DNA from: AWTP1-13 sp963840445
GTDB taxonomy: Bacteria; Pseudomonadota; Alphaproteobacteria; Rhizobiales; Hyphomicrobiaceae
Direction: 5' to 3'
Assembly (NCBI GenBank): GCA_963840445.1
Contig: CAWIZC010000032.1
Location: 248,001 to 312,000 of the forward strand
DNA: 64,000 bases
Part shown: positions 17,583 through 24,904 of the stretch, in pieces
Layout of the letters: each line of letters begins with the position of its first letter
How positions within the stretch are numbered: the stretch's first letter is position 1
Program-made: the position numbers and the translations under genes
The notes under the pieces: generated by a model
Seen by the model: only the letters and a program-made list of their open reading frames with translations
The model's database searches: none
What the model was told of the DNA's origin: nothing

Positions 17583-18020
17583 ATGACCAACCTGCCGGTT
17601 GCGCCCTGGGTGATCTGGGCCCTGCTGTCGGCGATCTTCGCGGCGCTGACGGCGATCTTCGCCAAGGTCGGGGTGGAAAACATCAACTCCGATCTTGCCA
17701 CATTCATCCGCACGATCGTGGTGCTCTGTGTTCTCGGCGGCCTGCTTGCGGCCCGCGGACTGTTCCAGCCGATTGCGAGCATCGCCCCGCGCACGTACCT
17801 GTTCCTGGCCCTGTCCGGCTGCGCAACCGGTGCATCCTGGGTCTGCTACTTCCGGGCGCTCCAGCTCGGCGACGCGTCGAGGGTCGCCCCCATCGACAAG
17901 CTGAGCGTGGTGCTGGTGGCGATCTTCGGCGTGGCCTTTCTCGGCGAGCACCTAACCTTCCATAACTGGATCGGCGTGCTCCTGATTGCCGGCGGCGTCA
18001 TCATGCTGGCCCTGACCTAA
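17583..18020 (+). CDS. Single-EamA-domain (DMT superfamily) transporter
   Basis: The 145-residue protein has four to five membrane segments: WVIWALLSAIFAALTAIFAK, FIRTIVVLCVLGGLLAARGL, YLFLALSGCATGASWVCYFR and a Gly-rich last helix WIGVLLIAGGVIMLAL. The motif RALQLGDASRVAPIDKLSVV is typical of half-size EamA transporters. These probably dimerise to make a full pore; the substrate is not known. AAGAGGAG lies upstream of ATG 17583. The gene stands alone on the plus strand. Confidence 0.9.
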   Translation: MTNLPVAPWVIWALLSAIFAALTAIFAKVGVENINSDLATFIRTIVVLCVLGGLLAARGLFQPIASIAPRTYLFLALSGCATGASWVCYFRALQLGDASRVAPIDKLSVVLVAIFGVAFLGEHLTFHNWIGVLLIAGGVIMLALT

Positions 18021-18056
18021 GACCTTCCGGCTCGGACGGGCGCAAAGCCTCGCAGC

Positions 18057-18114
18057 GCTGAGCCTGTCGAAGGGGCAATGAGTCTCGGCAATGCCGTGCT
18101 TCGACAAGCTCAGC
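18057..18114. repeat. Inverted repeat of the GCTGAGC-TGTCGAAG type
   Basis: GCTGAGCCTGTCGAAG (18057-18072) is mirrored by CTTCGACAAGCTCAGC (18099-18114) with one mismatch. This 16-base palindromic unit is a widespread intergenic repeat in Proteobacteria. It lies between the EamA gene and tRNA-Leu. Confidence 0.6.
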
Positions 18115-18260
18115 ACTGGGGACTGGCGGCTGACCGTGCGACCCGGCTCGCTAGGACGCTAGGCCGCCAACCGCAGCCCCGCGTGGAGCCGCCCCCGCGC
18201 CGTCCCGCGTTGACGCCCCGCCTCGCAACGCTATGATGCCGCTCCTTTTCGATCCTGGCA

Positions 18261-18347
18261 GCCCCAGTGGCGGAATCGGTAGACGCGCCAGACTCAAAAT
18301 CTGGTACTCGCAAGGGTGTGCCCGTTCGAGTCGGGCCTGGGGCACCA
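18261..18347 (+). tRNA. tRNA-Leu (anticodon CAA)
   Basis: The acceptor arms GCCCCAG (18261-18267) and CTGGGGC (18337-18343) pair perfectly and are followed by ACCA, so the CCA end is encoded. The anticodon stem CCAGA/TCTGG encloses the loop CTCAAAA, giving anticodon CAA, which reads UUG. The T arm GCCCG-TTCGAGT-CGGGC is perfect. A long variable arm lies between the anticodon and T arms, as expected for a class II leucine tRNA. The 3' end of such tRNAs is a common integration site, and the DNA just downstream is atypical. Confidence 0.96.
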
Positions 18348-18552
18348 AGGACTTAGCCCCTTTCAGAATTCTGGGTGAAACGGGCGGGGGTACACCGGGG
18401 GTCCTCAGTGCATCCGGTTGAAGCCTTCAGGTTTGGGTCGGTCCCCAGGTCCTCAAGTGCCTAGTGGCACTACCCTCGCTTCAAGATCGCTATGCGATCA
18501 ATGGCGCGTCTACCGATGTGCCGATGGGAGGGTACCCCCTAAAGACCGCGAA

Positions 18553-18837
18553 GTGAGCGTCGGTGGAAACATTGTCTACTTGGTCAGGCTAAGCATTAAC
18601 GGGCCAGTCCTCTTGACCACGGCGGACAATCGTTACCTCGAAGAGGTCAGCTGCGAAGTGTTCGTCCAAAAGTCCGATTGTCACTCGGATAGTAAGGAAG
18701 ACCTGACCCGGTGCGCTGCAAAGCGATTGAGCCAACTTAGCGCCGAAGTATACCGCTTGACGCAGCTTGAGTTGAGTAAGGCGATGGCCGCTAATCAGAA
18801 TCCAGAAACGGTTTGGCTTGAATGCTCGACATTCTGA
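18553..18837 (+). CDS. Hypothetical protein
   Basis: From GTG 18553 the frame encodes about 94 residues (MSVGGNIVYLVRLSINGPVL, then LEEVSCEVFVQKSDCHSDSK and a helical tail). The amino-acid balance is protein-like, unlike the Arg/Pro-rich shadow frames elsewhere, and the segment has lower GC. The frame is also open upstream to ATG 18418, but the first 45 residues then look like translated non-coding DNA. I do not recognise the family. Confidence 0.4.
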   Translation: MSVGGNIVYLVRLSINGPVLLTTADNRYLEEVSCEVFVQKSDCHSDSKEDLTRCAAKRLSQLSAEVYRLTQLELSKAMAANQNPETVWLECSTF

Positions 18838-19415
18838 GGCCCGTAGGTCTAGCCAAGAAATTTAGCGATACGAACGTCAGTAGTTCCAATCATTACGGGC
18901 GAACAAGTTGGCCCAGACTGACAACGTACTCAGTGAGTATCGGGTTGGTGGATACACCTGCCGTGAAGGCTGCGGGTGCGCGCGGTTCAGAGATAGGACC
19001 CCCGAGGGCTGAGGATGTGGTCGGGAGTTTCGCGTCGCGAGCGTCAGGTAGCGCGCACCCGTCAAGGCACACCCCAAGTATAGCCAGTAAGCCGCGGACG
19101 TATCGCATACGGGCACGCAGGACGTCGGAGCAGCAAAGCAAGTTCTTCGTGAATACGATGATGTGGCTGGAAGAGACCGGATACATCAAGTCTCGCGGGG
19201 CGGGACAGGACAGGAAAATTGTTCTTATGCCGAAGGCATTCGAGGCGTTGAACGCTACCTTGAGTGCACTAGAGGGGAAGAAGGCGAAGACGGACGAAAA
19301 GAGTGTGGGTGGCACGGCATTTATCAGTTCAAGAATGGATGGGGTGTCGATGGCCCATGGCAGCTCGAATCTCAAGCGGATTTCATGGCTGGTTGGCTCC
19401 TCGGCCGAGTTATGA
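18822..19415 (+). CDS. Hypothetical protein with winged-helix-like middle part, possibly degraded
   Basis: Within this frame, residues about 110-165 (KFFVNTMMWLEETGYIKSR, then KIVLMPKAFEALNATLSALE) resemble the small winged-helix proteins on phages and integrative elements that read WLxEEGYI..VLTxKGxxxLxxxP. The flanks, before about 19100 and after 19310, lose protein character, so the gene may be broken by frame changes. Another frame (ATG 19412 to 19627) could carry a short C-terminal fragment. No function is assigned. Confidence 0.3.
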   Translation: MLDILRPVGLAKKFSDTNVSSSNHYGRTSWPRLTTYSVSIGLVDTPAVKAAGARGSEIGPPRAEDVVGSFASRASGSAHPSRHTPSIASKPRTYRIRARRTSEQQSKFFVNTMMWLEETGYIKSRGAGQDRKIVLMPKAFEALNATLSALEGKKAKTDEKSVGGTAFISSRMDGVSMAHGSSNLKRISWLVGSSAEL

Positions 19416-19857
19416 ACATACTCACTCCCCAGGAGCACGGGACATTCACTACGGCGATGCTCACGTCGATGAACCAAGAAGAAACGGTGGAGGCGATTTT
19501 CAAGAAGGGCGATACTCTATTCGACGATCCGTCGCATCAGGCCAACCGGAATTCAGGGCGGCGATGGTCCGTGCCGGATTTGACGCGAGTACGCTTGATC
19601 ATCGAGCCGCTTTTGACAAGGGCCTGAGCATGGCTGGAGTACCCAACTGGCTCGTTTAAGAAATGATGGTGCTCCTACCCACCTAACAGTCTTCCCGTCT
19701 GTGCATATCGTCAGTGGGAGATTGAACCAACGCTGGTGGTATGTAAGACAGAAGTTTTCTTACGCAGTGCCGTCGCTGACTTTGGTGGCGCAAATCCCTC
19801 GCCTAGGCGGCCTTCGAACATCTGCGTTCGGGCCAAGGTCTAAGGGATAACAGCTAT

Positions 19858-19956
19858 GCGAAGAGAACCAGACCCGCTGGAAACAGCGGCGCTTGTCTGC
19901 ACCATTGTTGCGGGGGTGCTAGCCATCGCTGACTGGTTTCTGCGGTTCATCTAATC
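19858..19956 (+). CDS. Small putative membrane protein (32 residues)
   Basis: ATG 19858 opens a 32-codon frame ending at TAA: a charged start (MRREPDPLE) followed by one hydrophobic helix, TAALVCTIVAGVLAIADWFL. A purine-rich stretch (AAGG..AAGGGA) lies upstream, and a clear intrinsic terminator begins a few bases after the stop codon. That spacing argues for a real short transcription unit. The role is unknown; single-helix peptides of this kind are often found in prophage or regulatory settings. Confidence 0.4.
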
Positions 19957-19961
19957 CTAGG

Positions 19962-19990
19962 AAAGCCTCGCTTCTTCGGCGGGTTTTTTA
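19962..19990 (+). terminator. Intrinsic terminator
   Basis: CC(T)CGC at 19966-19971 pairs with GCGGG at 19979-19983, with one bulged T and a 7-base loop. AAAG before and six T after extend the stem into a classical A-hairpin-T terminator. It follows the stop codon of the 32-residue ORF by a few bases. Confidence 0.7.
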
Positions 19991-20151
19991 CTTTTCGTGC
20001 TCCGCTGGTCTTCGCGCTGGTCGCGCATCCACGCCGTTGCCAGCGCACCCACCACGCGAAGCATTAGGAAATTTCCCTTACACCGATTGCACATGCGCGT
20101 GTCCGCCGGCTACTCGCTACGAGCGGCGCGCGAGATTTCGTCGAGCGTTTC

Positions 20152-21807
20152 ATGGTTGCATCGGCCCATACAGTCAGCGACGCGATGCCGGCCTACGATG
20201 CCGTCGTCATCGGTTCTGGCTACGGCGGCGGTGTAGCAGCATCCCGGCTCGCCCGCATGGGCCTGCGCGTGGCGATCCTCGAGCAGGGGCGGCTTTGGCG
20301 GCCGGGTGATTTTCCCACCACCGCCAAGGCACGGCGCAAGACGATCCGGTTGACGGGCCGCGCGCCCAAGCTGGGCGATCCTACCGGGCTCTACTACCTG
20401 TCGGTCGGCAGGGGGCTGACCGTGTTCGGCGCCTCCGGCCTCGGCGGCAGCTCGCTGATCAACGCCGGCGTCGTGCTGCGGCCCGATCTCAGCCGATTGC
20501 GCAAGGTCGGCTGGCCGGATGCGGTGGTCAGCGATGGGCTGCTGGTCGAGGGATTGGCGCGCGCGGAATCCATGCTCGGCGTCGCGCCGGTGCCCGAGCC
20601 GGAGCGCTTTGCCAAGTTTGCCGGCATGCGCAAGGCGGCCGAAGCATCCGACCGCAGGGTGCAATTGCCACCGATGACGATCTCCCACAGGCCGGGACTG
20701 AACGTCTCCGGCGTGATGCAATACGCCTGCCGGCATTGCGGCGACTGCTGGTCGGGCTGCAACGTCGGCGCCAAGAACACCGTCGGCATCACATACATTG
20801 CCGACGCGGTCGATCACGGCGCGGCGGTGTTCTGCGAAAGCCGGGTCCAGTCGATCTCCAAGACAGAGGGCGGGTGGGAGATCGTAGTGCAGGACCTGTC
20901 GAAGGCGGGTGCAAGCCAGCGCATCGCGGCGCCGGTCGTCGTCCTGGCGGCCGGCACGCTGGGCACCAACGAGTTGCTGTTGCGGGCGCAGCAACGCGGC
21001 CTGAAGCTCTCGGTAAGGCTGGGCGAGAACTTCTCGGCCAACGGCGACGACCTCGTATTCGCCGACAAGCTCGACAAGCCGGTCAATGCAATCGCCCTAG
21101 GTTTTCCCTCGCAGGCGCCACGCGGGACCCCGCCGGTTGGGCCGCACAGCATGGCGCTGATCGACCTCGGCGACGAGCACGGCCCTCTGTGGGTGCACGA
21201 CGGCACGATGCTGACCATGATGGCTGCACTCGCTCCGCTCGAGAATTTGCTGAAGCTGAAAGTCTGGAACGCCCTTCGGCAATTGAAACAAGGCATTTAC
21301 GGCGACGAGCAGAGCCGGTCGCAAATCCTCTACATCGTCGCGCATGACGATGCGAGCGGCCGCCTGCGGCTTCAGAACAACCATGTCATCGTCGACTGGC
21401 CGGGCTACAGCGACGCGCCGGAGCGGGTGCGGGCGGAGCAGAAGGTCAAGGCGATGATCGAAAGAATGGGTGGTGTGTTCGTCGGCAACCCCTTCGCCAT
21501 GAGCGCGTTCGGCGGCAACCGCATCATTGCCCATCCTCTCGGCGGATGCGCGATGGGCGAAACCGTGGAGACAGGGGTCGTGGCGCCGGATGGGCGGGTG
21601 TTCGATCCAACCAAGGGACCGACAGGCGTTCATGATGGGCTGTACGTGTGCGACGGGGCGGCAGTCCCCTCGGCGATCGGCGTCAGCCCACTCTTGACGA
21701 TTACGGCTCTTGCGGAACGCGCCATGATTTTAGCGGCGAAGCAACTTCAGAGACGGCTCGACCTCGACGCCACGCCTGCTCGGCCGATGCGTGACGCCGC
21801 CATGTAG
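20152..21807 (+). CDS. GMC-family FAD-dependent oxidoreductase (cholesterol-oxidase-like)
   Basis: The 551-residue flavoenzyme has the FAD-binding dinucleotide fold YDAVVIGSGYGGGVAASRLA near residue 15 and the GMC signature region GRGLTVFGASGLGGSSLINA near residue 85. A Cys-rich loop, CRHCGDCWSGCNVGAKNT, near residue 195 is typical of the cholesterol-oxidase/GMC branch found in bacteria. The C-terminal parts are HPLGGCAMG and DGAAVPSAIGVSPLLTITAL. These enzymes oxidise alcohol groups; the substrate is unknown. ATG 20188 (MPAYDAVVIG) is an alternative start. The gene has no obvious operon partner. Confidence 0.92.
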   Translation: MVASAHTVSDAMPAYDAVVIGSGYGGGVAASRLARMGLRVAILEQGRLWRPGDFPTTAKARRKTIRLTGRAPKLGDPTGLYYLSVGRGLTVFGASGLGGSSLINAGVVLRPDLSRLRKVGWPDAVVSDGLLVEGLARAESMLGVAPVPEPERFAKFAGMRKAAEASDRRVQLPPMTISHRPGLNVSGVMQYACRHCGDCWSGCNVGAKNTVGITYIADAVDHGAAVFCESRVQSISKTEGGWEIVVQDLSKAGASQRIAAPVVVLAAGTLGTNELLLRAQQRGLKLSVRLGENFSANGDDLVFADKLDKPVNAIALGFPSQAPRGTPPVGPHSMALIDLGDEHGPLWVHDGTMLTMMAALAPLENLLKLKVWNALRQLKQGIYGDEQSRSQILYIVAHDDASGRLRLQNNHVIVDWPGYSDAPERVRAEQKVKAMIERMGGVFVGNPFAMSAFGGNRIIAHPLGGCAMGETVETGVVAPDGRVFDPTKGPTGVHDGLYVCDGAAVPSAIGVSPLLTITALAERAMILAAKQLQRRLDLDATPARPMRDAAM

Positions 21808-21835
21808 GAGCAGTGGCGTCGCGATCGCTATGCCC

Positions 21836-23038
21836 TCAGCGGCTCGGTAATGCTGCCCGCGGAAGCAGGAAGGCCAGCAAGCCCAGGGCCGGCAGCCAGG
21901 CGCAAATCTTGAACACCGCGATGATGCCGATCTGGTCGGCCAGCAGCCCGAGCGCCGCAGCCGCCAGCCCGCCGAGGCCGAACGCCAGGCCGTAGAACAG
22001 CCCACCGACCAGTCCCACCCGATGCGGCACCAGATCGATCGCATAGATGAGGATCGACGAGAACGCGCTGGCCATGATCATGCTGACGAGGATGCTGAGC
22101 ACGCCGGTCCAGAACAGGTCCACGTGCGGCAGCAACAGCGCGAAGGGCAGTGATCCGAGGATCGAAATCCAGATCACTTTGTGGCGGCCGATCCGGTCTC
22201 CGACCATGCCGCCGACAATCACGCCGAATGCGCCGACCACGAGGTAGAGGAACAGCATGACCTGCGAGACCTGCACGGGCACCCCGAACCGCTCGATCAG
22301 GTAGAAGGTGTAGTAGGACGTGAACGCGGCCGTATAAGCATTCTTCGACAGCAGCAGAACAATCAGGATCGTCATGGCCAGCAGCACGCCACCGCCGGCC
22401 GCGACCGGCACGTCTGCGACCGCCGGATGGCCTTTCGCAGCGGCAATCTGAGAGCGGCGCATATTGGCATAGCGCGTACCCGTCCACGTCATCAGCACCA
22501 TCGCCGCGAGTGCCACCACCGACGCCCAGGCAAGACTGGTCTGCCCGCGCGGGACCACGAGCATGGCGGCGAGCAGTGGACCCAGCGCATACCCGGCATG
22601 CCCGCCGATCTGGAAAATGCCCTGCGCAAAGCCCTGCTGGCCGGCCGCTGCATGACGCGCCATGCGCGTCGCTTCAGGGTGGAACACGGCCGATCCGAGC
22701 CCGACCATGCCCGCCGAGACAAGTACCATCGGATAGCTGCCGGCGAACGCCAGCCCGAGCAGGCCAGACAGCGTTGCCGCCATGCCGGCAACCATCGCAT
22801 AAGGCCACGGCTTATGGTCCGTGACGAAGCCGAGCACCGGCTGCAGCAGCGAGGAGGTCACCTGGAACGCCAGCGTGATCAGCCCGATCTGCGCGAAGTC
22901 CAGCCGGTACGCCTCCTTGAGAAGGGGGTACATGGCCGGGATCATCGACTGGATAAGGTCGTTGAGCAGATGCGCCCCGCTCAGAGCCACCAGGATCGGC
23001 AGAAGCGGACGGCGCGCGGCAACGGCAAGCGTGGTCAT
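21836..23038 (-). CDS. MFS transporter, fosmidomycin-resistance (Fsr) type
   Basis: About 400 residues with twelve predicted membrane segments. The family-diagnostic parts are AHLLNDLIQSMIPAMYPLLK, LQPVLGFVTDHKPWPYAMVA, GLGSAVFHPEATRMAR and GIFQIGGHAGYALGPLLAA, which match the Fsr exporter branch. The natural substrate is probably some small phosphonate or drug-like compound; this is family knowledge, not visible here. ATG 23038 is chosen over an in-frame TTG at 23074. The gene follows the sarcosine-oxidase-like gene on the same strand with a gap of about 130 bp. Confidence 0.9.
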   Translation of the reverse strand: MTTLAVAARRPLLPILVALSGAHLLNDLIQSMIPAMYPLLKEAYRLDFAQIGLITLAFQVTSSLLQPVLGFVTDHKPWPYAMVAGMAATLSGLLGLAFAGSYPMVLVSAGMVGLGSAVFHPEATRMARHAAAGQQGFAQGIFQIGGHAGYALGPLLAAMLVVPRGQTSLAWASVVALAAMVLMTWTGTRYANMRRSQIAAAKGHPAVADVPVAAGGGVLLAMTILIVLLLSKNAYTAAFTSYYTFYLIERFGVPVQVSQVMLFLYLVVGAFGVIVGGMVGDRIGRHKVIWISILGSLPFALLLPHVDLFWTGVLSILVSMIMASAFSSILIYAIDLVPHRVGLVGGLFYGLAFGLGGLAAAALGLLADQIGIIAVFKICAWLPALGLLAFLLPRAALPSR

Positions 23039-23167
23039 GCCGGGACCATTGAACCGGCCGGGTAAGCGCGTCAACCGCCAGCGCGCGCATATCCGACATC
23101 AACGTTCTGCACCCCTTGCGCAGAATGGCGCGGACTTTCTTGCGCTGCGGTAGAAGAGCCCTGGCGG

Positions 23168-24361
23168 TCAGGCCCGCCCGCCCCGTCGCGCCATCAGGCT
23201 CGCCAGGCTGAAGGGGCTGAGATCGATGGTGCTGCGGCCGGATGCAAGGATCTGCGCCAACGCTTCGCCTAAGGCCGCCGAGTGCTTGAAGCCGTGGCCC
23301 GAGCAGGCCGACGCGAACAGCACGCGATCGTTGGCTGGGTGGCGGTCGATCACGAAACGACCACCCTCCACCTCCGTATAGAAGCAGGTCTTGGTCTTCA
23401 AGCGTCCGCCCGAGATCGGGGAAGCACGGCCCGAAATATTCCCGATACGCCGCCTCGATGCGCGCCTGCGGCTCGTCACGCTCGATCCGGTCGGGATCGA
23501 CGTAATCCTTGCCTTCGGTCGCCATCTTCACACCGCCCCCGCGGCTGATCTGGGGAAACCCATAGATCGGCTGCGGCCGGCCTGCCGGCTCCCAGATGAA
23601 GACCGGGAACGCGGGCGGCATGAATTGCTCCTGGGGCTCGGGCGCCTCCAACCAGTGCATGACCTGCCGCGTCACCTTGAACAGATCGCGGTACGGCGGA
23701 TCGAGCTTCAGCAGGCCCGGCAGCCACGCACCCGTACATACGAGAAGCTGCTCGGCCTGATAGGCATCGCCCGCCGCGCTGACCACTTCCACGCCGCCGG
23801 AAACGGACCGGAACAAGCTTGATCGGCGAGTTGATGTTGAGCTCGGCGCCATGCTTCTGCGCCAGCTTCAGTTGCGCCTCGATGCAGGCCTCGACGCGCA
23901 GATAGCCGGCCGACGGCTCGTAGTAGGCATCCTCGTGGTCGGCGACGTTGAATTGCGGGAAGCGCTTGCGGATATCCGGCGCCGACAGGCACTCGTGCTT
24001 GATGTTGTACTTGCGCGCGGCCCCGATGGTGTTGTCGAGGAAGGCCGGCACGCCGTGGCTTTCGCTTGGCCTCGACGCGGTTGGAGATGATGAGGCCACC
24101 GCACTGCACCAGCAGGTCCACGCCCGCCTCGCGCTCGAACTCGCGCCACAACTCGTGCGAGCGGATGGCGAGCGGGCTGTATTCCTCGCCCTCGCCGATC
24201 GCCAGACGCGTGATGCGCGTCTCGCCGTGCGAGGAGCCGTTCGAGTGTGGCGGGCTCCAGGTATCAAAGCCGCGTACGCGCTGGCCCTGCTTGGCCAAGT
24301 GTAGCGTGGCGGCACTGCCGACGGCGCCCAGACCAACGACGATCACGTCCGCGCGGCTCAT
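23168..24361 (-). CDS. Sarcosine-oxidase-like (MSOX/SolA) FAD enzyme, frame broken three times
   Basis: Monomeric amine oxidase of the MSOX/N-methyltryptophan oxidase family. The first frame has MSRADVIVVGLGAVGSAATL and SSHGETRITRLAIGEGEEYS. The second carries FLDNTIGAARKYNIKHECLS, the third YQAEQLLVCTGAWLPGLLKL and PVFIWEPAGRPQPIYGFPQ, and the fourth KTCFYTEVEGGRFVIDRHP and ACSGHGFKHSAALGEALAQI. The joins near 24066, 23816 and 23410 are each mended by removing one base, giving 396 residues, the family length. Cys in the ASACSGHGFK segment is at the usual covalent-FAD position. Three clean breaks of the same sign suggest sequence errors. Confidence 0.85.
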
Positions 24362-24437
24362 TCAGCCTCCGGTGCAAAAGATGACAGCCAGACCCAGCAT
24401 AGTCGGTAGCCCCCGGGCGGATCACCCCGCCTACGCT

Positions 24438-24668
24438 TCAGCCTGACCCTTGATCGGTCTCGCCGGTGACCACCTTGCGCGGATCGATCAGCCTCTCAAG
24501 GCACGCCTTGCAGAAGCATTGCGCGTCGCGGCCCGAGACGGGCAGCGCATGCGGCAGCTCAAAGCACCAGCAGCTCTCGTCGCCGTTCGCCATTCCGCAT
24601 TCCACCGCACCCCCACAGCTGGGGCACGCATGGACGGTCCGGCCTTCGCCTGCTCGTCGCCTTGCCAC
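24438..24668 (-). CDS. Cysteine-rich CWC-type small protein
   Basis: The 76-residue product has paired cysteines (HACPSCGGAVECGM, ESCWCFELPHALP, AQCFCKACLERLI) and matches the short cysteine-rich CWC family by its CxxCG..CWC..CxCxxCL layout. It is probably a metal-binding protein. Its function is unknown. It lies alone between two minus-strand genes. Confidence 0.85.
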   Translation of the reverse strand: MARRRAGEGRTVHACPSCGGAVECGMANGDESCWCFELPHALPVSGRDAQCFCKACLERLIDPRKVVTGETDQGSG

Positions 24669-24703
24669 GTCGAAGAACCCCGTTGCGGTCCGCCAAAAGA
24701 ATG

Positions 24704-24741
24704 AGCGGGAGCGGCATGGAGATCAATGGGCCGCTCCCGCT
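24704..24741 (-). terminator. Probable terminator hairpin downstream of the hybrid kinase
   Basis: AGCGGGAGCGGC (24704-24715) and GCCGCTCCCGCT (24730-24741) are a perfect 12-bp inverted repeat. Read on the minus strand, the hairpin is followed by CATTCTTTT. It lies about 165 bp past the stop codon of the minus-strand kinase gene, so it may end that transcript. The T-run is interrupted, which lowers confidence. Confidence 0.45.
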
Positions 24742-24904
24742 CTGTGCCAGCTCACGGGGGGAGAGCTGGTCGAAGGCCTCTGAGGGGATGAGGCCCTGCC
24801 ATCGACATAGGAGACGGCCGACATCTGCGCCAGGGCGAGAAAGGGTAAAATGTTCGTAAGGTGCCTGCGACCTGCCGTTAAGGCTTCCCGTTAAGGTTGC
24901 CCGG

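Larger units (their letters stand above)
18348..20151. other. Atypical segment downstream of tRNA-Leu, possible island remnant
   Basis: About 1.8 kb between tRNA-Leu and the GMC oxidoreductase has lower GC by eye, more Lys/Asn/Ser codons, and short ORFs with no family I can name with confidence. Only a small membrane ORF followed by a terminator (19858-19990) looks well formed. I looked for, and did not see, a second copy of the tRNA 3' end, an integrase or a transposase. The best reading is a decayed or trimmed insertion next to the tRNA, but this rests on composition and location only. Confidence 0.45.

Noticed and set aside
18348..20151. CRISPR array, transposase or integrase in the atypical segment
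   Set aside because: No regularly spaced repeats and no DDE, tyrosine- or serine-recombinase motifs were found in any frame.
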